From: Pseudorhodobacter turbinis
GTDB lineage: Bacteria > Pseudomonadota > Alphaproteobacteria > Rhodobacterales > Rhodobacteraceae
Reading direction: 5' to 3'
Length of the DNA stretch: 64,000 nucleotides
Assembly (NCBI RefSeq): GCF_005234135.1
Contig: NZ_CP039965.1
Location: forward strand, 744,001 to 808,000
Shown here: in pieces, positions 17,627 to 26,559 of the stretch
Layout: the number at the start of each line of letters is the position of its first letter
Position numbering within the stretch: the stretch's first letter is position 1
Notes under the pieces: model-generated
What the model was told of the DNA's origin: nothing
Database searches by the model: none
Seen by the model: only the letters and a program-made list of their open reading frames with translations
Position numbers and translations under genes: made by a program

Positions 17627-18160
17627 CTAACCGGCTTGTCCTTTTGAGGGACCATTCCGCAGGTCTTCGACTTGCGACACAATGGCCAAACTTACTTCGG
17701 TGAAGGCTTCGGTCAATTGCACCAAGTGATCCATCAGGTTCGTTTCCAAGGGGGTAAACATCCCCCAGCTATACTTGATGTGCGTGGCAAGGGGGCGAAT
17801 AGTGATCCCCTGAACAGGCACACCAAAGGCCGTGACGGGATCGCAATTCCGATGCCCACCCCCGCCGCCATAACCGCGTTCAAAGAAGAGTGGTCAAAAT
17901 TTCGGCAGTCGGGCGCACATCCTGACCTTGCAACGCACGGCCGATCTGGTTGCGAATGCGAAAGCTGTTACTGACGGTTGCTAGCCTCACCTCTGTGAAC
18001 ACCGAAAGCGGCAAATGTTCGGCGGAGTCGTATACGCCACCTTTTTGGACCGCGGCGACAAGCGGCGAATCGCATTGGGCAAGGCATTTAAGACGCTCAT
18101 GATCTAGGGGAAAGGCAGAAAACCCCACGTCGGCCGTGCGCATCAAAGGCGGCCAGTCGC
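17627..18160 (-). pseudogene. LysR-type regulator, C-terminal effector domain remnant
   Basis: Effector-domain blocks are readable in shifted frames: ADVGFSAFPLDHERLKCLA, PLSVFTEVRLATVSNSF, then NAVMAAGVGIGIAIP, then PLATHIKYSWGMFTPLE. A frameshift lies near 17880 and another near 17830. The HTH domain is missing; the remnant runs into the AhpD-like remnant on the other strand near 18150. Non-functional. Confidence 0.65.
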
Positions 18161-18516
18161 GGGCAAACTGTGAACTTGGTGCGCTTGGCGCCTCGCTGGT
18201 CAACGGCTGCAAATACTGCGCCTATGTTCCTGCGGATCACCATGCGACTGAGAGCGGGTCCTCAGATGTGATATACGGGATCTGGACCCGAAACCGTGAC
18301 CGGCTGTCGCTGCGGGATGCCGCAATCCTTGCCTTTGCAGAGGCGCTTTCGGCCACACCCGTAGCCGCCACACGTGACCATGTCGCCACGTTGCGCGATG
18401 CCGGATTATCGCCGGATGAGATCGACAACCTGATCCACGCAATCGCCATTTTCTGCTGGGCCAATCGCCTGATGCATCCGCTTGGGTCCGCCACGCTGAA
18501 GCGCAAACAAAAGTGA
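18160..18516 (+). pseudogene. AhpD-like (carboxymuconolactone decarboxylase family) protein, 5' truncated
   Basis: GASLVNGCKYCAYVPADHHA shows the Cys-x-x-Cys and downstream His of alkylhydroperoxidase D-like, peroxidase-related proteins, followed by the helical TRDHVATLRDAGLSPDEID block. The N-terminal 40-50 residues are missing at the join with the LysR remnant. The last 28 codons plus downstream DNA are repeated at 19251-19384 on the far side of an IS5 remnant. Confidence 0.7.
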
Positions 18517-18574
18517 GCTGTCGTTGAAACCAGGAATGGACTGGAATGCCTTTTCCCTAAAACAGGGGCACTGT
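18430..18574 (+). repeat. Direct repeat flanking IS5 remnant #3, left copy
   Basis: The 3' end of the AhpD-like gene plus about 60 downstream bases, repeated with a few mismatches at 19251-19384. It is far too long for an IS5 target duplication, so a recombination or slippage event is implied. Confidence 0.75.
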
Positions 18575-18813
18575 TGCACAAAGGGGTTGAGGGATTCATG
18601 TCGTGAAACCAGTGCGGTAGCTTCCCTGCATGAGGAAACCGACATCGCCGACCTATAAGACGACGGACCGGGCTGATTATAACGCGGCACTGAAGCGCCG
18701 CGGATCACTGACGATGTGGTTCGATCCCGAGATGAAGCGGGATGCCGAACCTTCCGGCAAGAGGGGCAGGTCACGGACATTCAGTGAAGCTGCCATCCAG
18801 ACGTGCTTGACCA

Positions 18814-18830
18814 CTGCCCGGCAGGGCATT
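18814..18830 (+). repeat. Hairpin insert HP7, left part only
   Basis: CTGCCCGGCAGGGCATT, the left flank and part of the stem of the HP10/HP13 type, at the junction where the central transposase region is deleted. The rest of the stem is replaced by transposase sequence (GATGAGCAA). Confidence 0.6.
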
Positions 18831-19164
18831 GATGAGCAACGCTGGAAATCAGAGCAGTCGAGATCACGGGCAGCAATACCGGTGATGCACCGATGTTACC
18901 TCATCTGCTCAACCAGATCCCACGCGATCAGCAGATCGGCAGCGTAACTGCGGATGGTGCATACGACACGCGCCGATGTCATAACGGCATCGCCGAGCGC
19001 GGTGCGGCTGCGGTGATACCGCCACGCAAAAATGCCCGGCCATGGAAGCCAACCACTGCCGGGGCCATGGCCAGGAACGACGCACTCCGCGCATCAAGAT
19101 ATCTGGGTCGGGCACTCTGGCGAAACTGGAGCGGATACCTCCGCCGGAGCCGCGTCGAGACAAG

Positions 19165-19205
19165 CCCTTTCGGGCTCATGCTTCGCATAACCCTGCCGGG
19201 CAGCG
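19165..19205 (-). repeat. Hairpin insert HP8 (41 bp)
   Basis: Same insert and site as HP1, HP2 and HP12. It shifts the transposase frame so that translation ends 20 codons later. Confidence 0.8.
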
Positions 19206-19250
19206 GATGCATTGCATGAAACTGCTGGGCCAGAGCCTGATGGCGCGCGA

Positions 19251-19384
19251 CCTGGTCCACGCAATCGCCATTTTCTGCTGGGCCAATCGCTTGATGCATC
19301 CGCTTGGGTCCGCCACGCTGAAGCGCAAACAAAAGTGAGCTGTCGTTGAAACCAAGAATAGACTGCAATGCCTTTCCCTAAAAC
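19251..19384 (+). repeat. Direct repeat flanking IS5 remnant #3, right copy
   Basis: Second copy of the AhpD-like 3' end (WANRLMHPLGSATLKRKQK), 822 bases after the first, with mismatches such as CCAAG for CCAGG. The mismatches suggest the duplication is not recent. Confidence 0.75.
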
Positions 19385-19417
19385 GGGAGACAGACAATAA
19401 AGTTTTTACGGTTCTAA

Positions 19418-19735
19418 ATGGGGGCCAGCGCGCTTGCGCTCGGCATGGCACTTGCAGGCGGCGCTTTAGCCATGCCCCTATGGGCGGAGGAGCGTGACAT
19501 TCTGGATGCCGCCGTGCGGGTTGATGTCGCCAATGCCGAAGGTATGGACGGCGCGCGATTGCTCGCGATGAAGGAAAGCGACGAAATCCACGCCCTTTGG
19601 GAAAAAAGCCATACCGAGGCCAGCGCCGCAGGCGTGTTTGGCACGCCCACCTATGTCTATAAGAGCGCGCGTTTTTGGGCTCAGGACCGTTTGGAGTTTC
19701 TAGATGAAAGGCTGAACGCCACTCTGTGGGCATAA
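19418..19735 (+). pseudogene. 2-hydroxychromene-2-carboxylate isomerase-like (DsbA/GST-kappa fold), C-terminal half
   Basis: WAEERDILDAAV, ANAEGMDGARLLA, GVFGTPTYVYKSARFWAQDR and the final LEFLDERLN are the C-terminal half of the HCCA-isomerase family: the helical insert, the cis-Pro strand and the FWGQDRL-type end. The thioredoxin-like N-terminus with the active-site Ser is missing, so no activity is expected. The family works in aromatic degradation or glutathione-linked chemistry. An in-frame ATG at 19418 is probably fortuitous. Confidence 0.65.
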
Positions 19736-19838
19736 GCGGGCTACGAGGGCGCAGCATAAACCGAATTTGTCGTGCGCCCGCCCCCTGCAGCAAGGCGATA
19801 AGCCATTGCCGCAAGGGCTTTTCGGGCAAAAATACCGC

Positions 19839-21056
19839 TTAGCCCAGCAGCTGCAATCCAATGCCTCCAACTGCCGCGATAATCACGACCAGCCATGGCG
19901 GTGCCTTCCAAACCAGCAGCGCCACGAAGCAAAGCAGCGCCAGCGCAAAGTCCTGCATGTCCAGAACCGCACTGGTGAAAACCGGTGTATAGAGTGCGGC
20001 CCCAAGAATACCGACCACAGCGGCATTCGACCCCTGGAGCGCTGATTGGGCGGCGGGTATGGTCCGGAAATGATCCCAGAACGGCAAAGCCCCTATCAAC
20101 AGCAAAAACCCGGGCAGAAACAGCGCCAAAAGCGCCAGAACCGCACCGACACCCCCGTTCGGCTCGGGGCCAAGCACCGCCCCCAGATAAGCTGCGAAAG
20201 CAAAGAGCGGCCCCGGGACTGCCTGCGCGGCCCCATAGCCCGCCAAGAACTGATCCGCCGTGACCCAGCCCGGATCAACGACCTCGGCCTGCAACAACGG
20301 CAAAACCACATGGCCGCCCCCGAACACCAAAGAGCCTGCACGAAAGAAGCTGTCCACCACATTCAGACTGTTGGAAACACCCGCAATCAAGGGCAAACCG
20401 ACCAGCAGCACGGCGAAAGTGGCCAAGGCAAGACCTGCCTGCACTTTGGTCACCGGCATTGCCATGTGGCCGCCGGTCGACATCGCTGTTCCCCGCCCAA
20501 GCATCAGGCCGATCACAGCGCCCACAACGATAGCACAGATCATGCCAACTGCCGCAGGCAGGAACGCCAGAAGGATAACCGCCAGAACGGCAATAGCTGC
20601 ACGCGCGCGGTCGGGGCAAAGGGTCCGCGCCATGCCCCAGACCGCTTGTGCGACAATTGCCACCGCCACAATCTTCAACCCGTGAAGAGCACCAGAGCCA
20701 ATAGGCCCGGACATCGACGCCGCCGTCACAGCAAACCCCGATAGTACGAGGGCGGACGGCAGGGTGAAGGCCACGAAGGCCGCAATTGCGCCCATCCAAC
20801 CTGCCCGCATCATACCCAAGGCAAAGCCCACTTGGGACGACGCCGGACCGGGCAGGAACTGACACAGTGCCACAAGATCCGCATATGATTGATCCGACAG
20901 CCAGCGCCGCCGGATCACCAGCTCATCGCGAAAATAACCCAGATGTGCAATCGGCCCGCCGAAACTGGTCAGTCCCAGCCAAAGGAACGCCCAAAAGACC
21001 TCAGTCGGCGATCCCTGCGTTTGTCGCGCTTCACTCGCCCCAAGTCGGTCCGTCAT
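19839..21056 (-). CDS. chrA: Chromate transporter ChrA (CHR family, two-domain)
   Basis: A 405-residue long-chain CHR protein with two homologous halves. The first begins EVFWAFLWLGLTSFGGPIAH with the family block QFLPGPASSQVGF; the second has FFRAGSLVFGGGHVVLPLLQ and AVPGPLFAFAAYLG. Start at 21056 (MTDRLGASEARQ) with GAGGAAA upstream. About 10-12 membrane segments. ChrA exports chromate. It is the last gene of a minus-strand operon with an ArsR regulator and a metalloid-type permease. Confidence 0.9.
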   Translation of the reverse strand: MTDRLGASEARQTQGSPTEVFWAFLWLGLTSFGGPIAHLGYFRDELVIRRRWLSDQSYADLVALCQFLPGPASSQVGFALGMMRAGWMGAIAAFVAFTLPSALVLSGFAVTAASMSGPIGSGALHGLKIVAVAIVAQAVWGMARTLCPDRARAAIAVLAVILLAFLPAAVGMICAIVVGAVIGLMLGRGTAMSTGGHMAMPVTKVQAGLALATFAVLLVGLPLIAGVSNSLNVVDSFFRAGSLVFGGGHVVLPLLQAEVVDPGWVTADQFLAGYGAAQAVPGPLFAFAAYLGAVLGPEPNGGVGAVLALLALFLPGFLLLIGALPFWDHFRTIPAAQSALQGSNAAVVGILGAALYTPVFTSAVLDMQDFALALLCFVALLVWKAPPWLVVIIAAVGGIGLQLLG

Positions 21057-21115
21057 TGTGATTTCCTCTTCTTTGCATACCCGGCCCATGGCAGTATTCA
21101 CTGTGCTCCGCGGCC

Positions 21116-21520
21116 CTATCCCAGTGTTGCAGGGCCAGAGATTTCCGCCCACTCGGCACTCCCTGCCCCCACAACACAACGCCCGTCTTTGCGCAGGCTC
21201 AACCGCAAACGACATCGCTTGATTTCATCCTCACACTCATATGCAGGGATCGTCTGGACGGTATTTGCAAGGCTGCGGTAAAAAGCGTTATCCTTGGTGT
21301 TCAACGTATAAAACACCCATTTTCCGTCTTTCTCGGCGCGCACAAGCCCCGCTTTCAGCAAGATCTTCAGATTTCGGGACACGTTGTAATGGGTCTCTCC
21401 CAGCACATCCATGGCTTCGGCAACACAGATACGCTCATTGACCTCCAGCAAAAGCCAAAACAACCGCAAACGGTGGGGCTCTGCTATGGCCTTCAGCGCT
21501 TCGACGTAGCGGTCATCCAT
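21116..21520 (-). CDS. ArsR/SmtB-family transcriptional regulator
   Basis: A 134-residue winged-helix protein. PHRLRLFWLLLEVNERICV leads into the HTH region LGETHYNVSRNLKILLKAGLV and the wing EKDGKWVFYTL. Cysteines occur at ERICV and in the C-terminal ECEDEIKRC pair, possible metal(loid) ligands. Its start overlaps the upstream small membrane gene by eight bases, so it is co-transcribed with the permease and chrA, and it likely represses the dyad at 23007-23038. Confidence 0.85.
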   Translation of the reverse strand: MDDRYVEALKAIAEPHRLRLFWLLLEVNERICVAEAMDVLGETHYNVSRNLKILLKAGLVRAEKDGKWVFYTLNTKDNAFYRSLANTVQTIPAYECEDEIKRCRLRLSLRKDGRCVVGAGSAEWAEISGPATLG

Positions 21521-21881
21521 CTTTTCCCCCGTGATCAGCCCTATCGGAATCTATCCGAGCCCTCACAGAACGGCAATGCGTTGGATCCTTTGCAGAGAGG
21601 TTACGGCTTTCTTTCGCAAGACCGACCAACAACATCACGATCCCGATCAAAAACACGACGCCCGAATGGATCGCATGAAAGATCAGCTCCCCTTTGCCCG
21701 CCCCTGAAAACAAGGCAATCCAGAAGAGCGGGCAAAACAGCCCCAACAGCGCGATACAGGCCCCCGGCCGCGCGGATTCGGGCAGCTTTCGGTCCGTTAT
21801 CATCCGCCTGCCGGCCCGCCAGAGATGGGTATAGGGACACAGGTTCAAGAGCGTTGTTTTGATCTTAAGCTTCATGGCCAT
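21513..21881 (-). CDS. Small membrane protein in the permease/ArsR/ChrA operon
   Basis: About 122 residues from an ATG at 21881 (MAMKLKIKTTLLNL). Two hydrophobic segments: ACIALLGLFCPLFWIALF and SGVVFLIGIVMLLVGLA. The tail is charged and overlaps the ArsR start. I do not recognise the family. It lies between a YraQ/ArsP-type permease and the regulator, so a role in transport or metal sensing at the membrane is possible but unproven. Confidence 0.5.
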   Translation of the reverse strand: MAMKLKIKTTLLNLCPYTHLWRAGRRMITDRKLPESARPGACIALLGLFCPLFWIALFSGAGKGELIFHAIHSGVVFLIGIVMLLVGLAKESRNLSAKDPTHCRSVRARIDSDRADHGGKDG

Positions 21882-21957
21882 CCATGCTCGTAAGGGGCAG
21901 GTTAGTGCTGCCAGACCAAGGCTGCGGGGTGCCCTGCGGTCGCCCCCCATGACATCA

Positions 21958-22992
21958 TCAGGCGATGACAACGAACAGCCCCCCGCCAACCATGGCAAGC
22001 GTCAGCACGGTAAAGACGAAAGCCACAACGGCTTTGGGCTTGAGGATTGAGGAGATAATCGCGATCTCGGGCAGACTGGCCCCTGTGCCGCCGATCAAAA
22101 GCGCCATGGCGGCCCCCATACCCATGCCTTTGGCGATCAACACCTGAAGCAGGGGCAGCGCCATTTCAATGCGCAGATAGAGCGGAACACCAATCCCGGC
22201 CGCAATCGGAATCGCAGACCAGCTATCGCTGCCGACGTATTTTTCAACCATTTCCGCAGGCAGGAATGCCGCGGACAGGGCGCTGATCACGGCACCGATC
22301 AGGACATAGGGGATGATGCGCTTGAACAAGGCCCAAGCAAAGGGCATGGAGGCGCGGATACGGTCGGCATGGGACAGTCCGGGATGGGCCGCCACGCCCG
22401 CACCGCCAAAGCAATCGACAGGCGCAGACATGTCACCGCTGGTTGCTACAGCGTCATCACAGCTTACCGACGCCACCGTTGGCGCGCCGCCCCCGCAGGC
22501 AGGCACCGGCACACCGCCACAACTGGGTGCAGGCGCGGATATGTTGCGTCGAACGGCGTGCTTCAATGGCGTAAGCCCGATCAAATACCCCGAAAGAACC
22601 GCCCCACCGAGTGTGATGGCAATATAGACAAGAGTGACTTTAAGGCCGAAGGTTGCAAAAATAAGCGCGACCACCACAAAGTTGCACAAGGGCGCAGAGA
22701 TCAGGAACCCGAAGATCGTCCCCATCGAGGCCCCCATCTCTACCATTCCCATCACGACCGGCACCATCGACGCACTGCAAAACGGGGTCAACGTCCCAAG
22801 AAGCGCGCCCATCAAAGGGCCGCGATTCTCGTGTTTTGCCAGTTTCTTCTGCAGCTTGTCCTGCGGGATATATTCCCGAAGAATGCCCGTCATCACCGTT
22901 ACAAATGCGATGATAACGACCAGTGCGCCACCGACATGTAGGAACTCATCTATTGCTATCGTCCACGGGTTTTCTTGCATTTTGTTCACCAT
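21958..22992 (-). CDS. YraQ/ArsP-type permease (UPF0718)
   Basis: A 344-residue membrane protein with about eight helices in two halves. The conserved LLGTLTPFCSASMVPVVMGM block matches the TPFCSC-type motif of the YraQ/ArsP family, which includes efflux permeases for trivalent organoarsenicals. A cytosolic loop (residues about 155-190) is rich in Cys and Gly (CGGVPVPACGGGAP) and may bind metal. It is first in the operon and preceded by a palindromic operator. Substrate is inferred, not shown; a role in arsenical or other thiophilic metal export fits the ArsR and ChrA neighbours. Confidence 0.75.
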   Translation of the reverse strand: MVNKMQENPWTIAIDEFLHVGGALVVIIAFVTVMTGILREYIPQDKLQKKLAKHENRGPLMGALLGTLTPFCSASMVPVVMGMVEMGASMGTIFGFLISAPLCNFVVVALIFATFGLKVTLVYIAITLGGAVLSGYLIGLTPLKHAVRRNISAPAPSCGGVPVPACGGGAPTVASVSCDDAVATSGDMSAPVDCFGGAGVAAHPGLSHADRIRASMPFAWALFKRIIPYVLIGAVISALSAAFLPAEMVEKYVGSDSWSAIPIAAGIGVPLYLRIEMALPLLQVLIAKGMGMGAAMALLIGGTGASLPEIAIISSILKPKAVVAFVFTVLTLAMVGGGLFVVIA

Positions 22993-23006
22993 CTTTGTTC
23001 AGGCAT

Positions 23007-23038
23007 ATATACGTACATTAGCGCATATGTGCGTATAT
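23007..23038 (-). promoter_or_regulatory. ArsR-like operator of the permease operon
   Basis: Arms ATATACGTACAT and ATGTGCGTATAT (11 of 12 paired) around an 8-base centre, 15-46 bases upstream of the permease start. AT-rich imperfect dyads of this length are typical ArsR/SmtB operators. The ArsR gene in the same operon is the likely ligand-controlled repressor. Confidence 0.6.
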
Positions 23039-23199
23039 AAATCACCGAAGGCCTGCGCAAGAGGTTTTGTACTCAGGATCGGGCATCATCGCGCTTGCGC
23101 CATCCAAAACCTTTGGTACAGTGACGTGGTATCAAATTGAACCGTCGCATGGGTTTGGATCGGTGAACGGCCAAACCACTTCACACGAAGTGCCCCGAA

Positions 23200-23215
23200 C
23201 GTGCCTGCAGGCACG
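23200..23215. repeat. Perfect 16 bp palindrome ahead of the GST gene
   Basis: CGTGCCTGCAGGCACG ends six bases before the TTG start proposed for the GST. Its position overlaps where a ribosome-binding site should be. It could be an operator or a leader hairpin. Confidence 0.35.
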
Positions 23216-23220
23216 GGATC

Positions 23221-23901
23221 TTGCTATCGGACAAAATATCAGTATCGGAACGGCTTTTGCAAAAAGAACAGGACCTAAAGGCATGGCTTTGGGCCACACC
23301 AAATTCGAACCGCGTCTCGATACTCCTAGAGGAGCTGGGCCTCGATTATACCGTCGTGCCAATCAATATCCGGCGCGGCGAACAGAATGCCCCCGAGGTG
23401 CTGGCCCGCAATCCCTATGGCAAGATCCCCATCGTCGAGTGGAATGACGCATCGGGGGACCATGTGCTATTCGAATCCGGGGCCATTCTTCTTGATTTCG
23501 CACAGCGTCACGGGCGCCTTTTGCCTACAAGCGACCGCCCCCTTGCAGACGCGATGGCGTGGCTGATGGTGGCGCTGACCGGGCTTGGGCCGACAATGGG
23601 GCAAGCGCACCACTGGACCGATCTGGCCCCTGAAAAACCGGAGGCCGCGCGCCTGCATAGCGTCGGCCTGGTCCGCAGGATCTACAACGTATTGGAAAAG
23701 CGTTTATCTGAGGTGCCCTATCTTGGCGGCGACTATTCAATCGCTGATATCGCGGCTTTTCCATGGATTGCCCGCTCGGATTGGGCAACGCTTGACCTCA
23801 ATGATTTTCCGCATCTGGAGCGCTGGCACGACCGTGTCGCGAAACGTCCGGCAGTCGCTATCGGCATGTCCAAGCCCGACGGCGCTGTTCTGCAAGATTG
23901 A
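23221..23901 (+). CDS. Glutathione S-transferase (YfcG/Ure2-like)
   Basis: About 226 residues with the thioredoxin-like GST_N domain (LWATPNSNRVSILLEELGLD, then NPYGKIPIVEWND, ESGAILLDFAQRHGRLLP) and the helical GST_C domain (YLGGDYSIADIAAFPWIARS). The class resembles bacterial nu-class YfcG, which works on organic peroxides and disulphides. The start is uncertain: no in-frame ATG; TTG at 23221 or 23257 is likely, and domain homology begins near 23278. It is followed 30 bases later by a peptide-type binding protein, so the pair may handle glutathione or glutathione conjugates. Confidence 0.82.
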   Translation: MLSDKISVSERLLQKEQDLKAWLWATPNSNRVSILLEELGLDYTVVPINIRRGEQNAPEVLARNPYGKIPIVEWNDASGDHVLFESGAILLDFAQRHGRLLPTSDRPLADAMAWLMVALTGLGPTMGQAHHWTDLAPEKPEAARLHSVGLVRRIYNVLEKRLSEVPYLGGDYSIADIAAFPWIARSDWATLDLNDFPHLERWHDRVAKRPAVAIGMSKPDGAVLQD

Positions 23902-23931
23902 CCCCGCAACCGCAACGATAAGGATGCTATA

Positions 23932-25536
23932 ATGACAGTACTTCGAAGATTGAAAGGTGGGCTTGCCGGTGCAATGCTCACCTGTTTAATGGCAACCGCG
24001 CCCGCGCTTGCGCAGACCTCAGTGCCCGAAAACCGTGTTCTTCGCGTTGTACCCTATGCCGATTTGCAATCGCTTGATCCGATCGTCACGACCCTGGGCA
24101 TCGTTCAGCGCCACGCCGCAATGGTCTATGACGTCCTGTTTGCCCGTGATGAGGACCAGACCCCCAAGCCGCAGATGGTCGAAAGCTGGACAGAATCCGA
24201 AGACGGGCTGACCTGGACATTCGTTCTGCGCGACGGGCTGGCGTTCCACGATGGTGCGCCTGTCACCGCCGAGGATGTGGTCGCCTCCATGACCCGCTGG
24301 GCTGCGAAAGACAGCTTTGGACGGCAAATCTGGAGCCGCACCGCCGAGCTAAAGGCTGCGGACGACAAGACAGTCGTCTGGAGCCTGAACAAACCCTATG
24401 GACTGATGCTTTATGCCTTGTCCAAACCGAGCGTAATCCTGCCGGTCATTATGCCCAAGCGATTGGCAGAAACGCCCCCCGATGTGGCCGTTACCGAAGT
24501 TATCGGCTCCGGCCCCTTTGAGTTTGTCGCCGAAGAATGGGTTCCGGGATCTAAGGTCGTCTATAAGCGCAATGAGAACTACGTCCCGCGTGATGAACCC
24601 GCAAACGGGGCCAGCGGCGGTAAGGTTGTCAATGTCGACCGTGTGGAATGGCTGAACATCCGCGACCAGCAATCGGCAATCCTTGCCTTGCAAAACGGCG
24701 AAGTGGATTATCTTGAATCGCCCGGCACCGACTTCTTGCCAATCTTGCGGTCTGCCGGAATAGAAATCCGCCGGACAGACACGCTTGGCTCGCAGGGGAT
24801 GATACGGATGAACCATATTCATCCACCCTTTGATGATATCCGTGCGCGGCGTGCCTTGCTGTATCTTGTTGACCAGAATGAATTCCTGACCACAATGTTC
24901 AGTGATCCGGAACTGTATTCAACCTGTAGCGCCTTCTTGGTTTGCGGCGCGCCGCTGGCCAGCGATGCCGGGGTTGAGGCTGATTTTGGCAAGGATAAGG
25001 AAAAAGCCAAGGCGCTTTTTGCCGAAGCGGGTTATGACGGCGAAACCATCATCATCCTGCACCCGACGGATGTCCAAACCATGAACTCTTCGACACTGGT
25101 CCTTGCAGAAGCCCTGCGATCCATTGGTGTCAATGTTGAGTTGCAGGCGCTGGATTATGCTGCGATGTCAGGGCGCCGTGCAAGCCGTGCCGCACCGTCC
25201 GAGGGTGGTTGGCATATCGGCCTGACCTATTGGCCCGGTCTGCTGATCTCTGATCCGGTCGGGAACATCCCGCTGCAGGCAAGCTGTGACAAGGCCTGGC
25301 CAGGATGGCCTTGCAACGATGAGATGCAGGCCCTGATCAATCAGTTCCCCGATGCAGCGACACCTGAGGATCGTCAGGCGCTCGCCGATCAGATCCAGGT
25401 CATGGCTTACAATGATGTTGTGCCCTACGTGCCCTTTGGCCAGTGGTACGTACCAGCCGCACATTCGCCCAAGCTGAGCGGTGTTATCGGGATGCCCGGC
25501 ACGATGATCCTTTGGAACATCTCCAAGTCGGAATAA
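23932..25536 (+). CDS. Peptide-type ABC importer, periplasmic binding protein (SBP family 5)
   Basis: A 534-residue binding protein with a Sec signal peptide (residues about 1-27, ending APALAQ). MVESWTESEDGLTWTFVLRD is the family block near residue 85. The C-terminal half contains a disulphide-prone pair (TCSAFLVCG). It converges on the four importer genes at 25585-29384, which lack a binding protein of their own, so it is probably their partner although on the other strand. The adjacent GST suggests glutathione-related substrates; this is inference. Confidence 0.85.
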   Translation: MTVLRRLKGGLAGAMLTCLMATAPALAQTSVPENRVLRVVPYADLQSLDPIVTTLGIVQRHAAMVYDVLFARDEDQTPKPQMVESWTESEDGLTWTFVLRDGLAFHDGAPVTAEDVVASMTRWAAKDSFGRQIWSRTAELKAADDKTVVWSLNKPYGLMLYALSKPSVILPVIMPKRLAETPPDVAVTEVIGSGPFEFVAEEWVPGSKVVYKRNENYVPRDEPANGASGGKVVNVDRVEWLNIRDQQSAILALQNGEVDYLESPGTDFLPILRSAGIEIRRTDTLGSQGMIRMNHIHPPFDDIRARRALLYLVDQNEFLTTMFSDPELYSTCSAFLVCGAPLASDAGVEADFGKDKEKAKALFAEAGYDGETIIILHPTDVQTMNSSTLVLAEALRSIGVNVELQALDYAAMSGRRASRAAPSEGGWHIGLTYWPGLLISDPVGNIPLQASCDKAWPGWPCNDEMQALINQFPDAATPEDRQALADQIQVMAYNDVVPYVPFGQWYVPAAHSPKLSGVIGMPGTMILWNISKSE

Positions 25537-25542
25537 ACAGAT

Positions 25543-25568
25543 GGGCCGCCTTCTGATGGGGGCGGCCC
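25543..25568. terminator. Bidirectional terminator-like hairpin
   Basis: GGGCCGCC and GGCGGCCC, perfect 8 bp arms with a 10-base loop, between the convergent ends of the binding-protein gene and the ATPase gene. No strong U-tract on either side. Confidence 0.6.
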
Positions 25569-25584
25569 GTTACTGTCAAAAGGT

Positions 25585-26559
25585 CTATTCCGCGAAGTGA
25601 CAGGCGGTACTATGACCTGCCGAGACCTGCCGCAAGGGTGGCTCTTGCTTGGCGCAAATAGCTTGAGCGATGGGACAGCGCGTGCGGAAGCGGCAGCCTG
25701 ACGGCGGCTGGATCGGGCTTGGCAAATCACCCTTCAGAATGATCTTGTCGCGTTGCACCTGGGTATCGGCAACCGGCACAGCCGACAAAAGCGCTTGCGT
25801 ATAGGGATGGCGGGGCCGTGCAAAAAGGCTGCGCTTTTCGGCCAGCTCCACAATCTTGCCCAGATACATCACGGCGACACGGTCGCTGATATGTTCCACC
25901 ACCGCCAGATCATGCGCGATAAACAGATAGGCGATGCCGAATTCCTGCTGCAAACGGATCAACAGGTTAATTACCTGCGCCTGTACCGAAACATCCAGCG
26001 CCGACACCGGTTCGTCCAAAACAATCAGTTTCGGGTTCAAGCCAAGCGCACGGGCAATGCCGATGCGCTGACGCTGGCCACCTGAAAATTCATGTGGAAA
26101 ACGGTCCATCTGGTCGGGTCGCAACCCCACGCGTTCAATCAGCTCGGCCACTCTTGCACGGCGGGCGACCGGATCGGTGGCACCGAAATTGCGCAAAGGT
26201 TCCCCCACAGCTTGTGCCACCGTCATGCGCGGGTTCAGCGAGGCGAAGGGGTCTTGGAACACAAACTGCACATCTTTGCGCAGGCTGCGAAAATCATGTC
26301 GGCTAAGCGTGGTAATGGCCCGCCCGTCAATGCTGATATCCCCGGCGGTGGCATCTTCCAGCCGCACGATACTGCGGCCGACCGTGGATTTTCCGCAACC
26401 GGACTCGCCCACAAGGCCCAAGGTCTCGCCCGCCGCAATGTCAAAGCTGACCCCGTCCACCGCATGTACAACCTGAGCCGGTGCACCCTTCAGCCAATCA
26501 AGCGCGCCGCGCCGGACTGGGAAATGCTTCTTCAGATCCTGAACGTGTAAAAGCGTCAT
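25585..26559 (-). CDS. Peptide ABC importer, ATPase (DppF/OppF-like)
   Basis: A 324-residue ATPase; start at 26559 overlaps the previous stop (ATGA). Walker [10 protein letters not shown], signature [10 protein letters not shown], Walker [14 protein letters not shown]. The C-terminal oligopeptide extension is complete, with [15 protein letters not shown] holding the cysteines that in some relatives bind an iron-sulphur cluster. Last gene of the operon. Confidence 0.9.
   Translation of the reverse strand: MTLLHVQDLKKHFPVRRGALDWLKGAPAQVVHAVDGVSFDIAAGETLGLVGESGCGKSTVGRSIVRLEDATAGDISIDGRAITTLSRHDFRSLRKDVQFVFQDPFASLNPRMTVAQAVGEPLRNFGATDPVARRARVAELIERVGLRPDQMDRFPHEFSGGQRQRIGIARALGLNPKLIVLDEPVSALDVSVQAQVINLLIRLQQEFGIAYLFIAHDLAVVEHISDRVAVMYLGKIVELAEKRSLFARPRHPYTQALLSAVPVADTQVQRDKIILKGDLPSPIQPPSGCRFRTRCPIAQAICAKQEPPLRQVSAGHSTACHFAE

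Larger units (their letters stand above)
18575..19254 (+). mobile_element. IS5-family remnant #3, internally deleted, right end lost
   Basis: Begins with the left end (GGGGCACTGTTGCACAAAGG) and the transposase start MRKPTSPTYKTTDRADYNA. After AAIQTCLT the gene jumps through a part hairpin (18814-18830) to the IDEQ block, losing the central DDE region. The rest runs through ITGSNTGDAPM, NQIPRDQQIGSVTADGAYDT, the shared hairpin at 19165-19205 and MKLLGQSLMARD, where it is cut off and the duplicated AhpD end begins. Non-functional. Confidence 0.8.

Noticed and set aside
23067..23447. A 126-codon plus-strand frame overlapping the GST start
   Set aside because: Different frame from the GST and without recognisable content; the GST frame has clear N-terminal domain similarity over the same bases.
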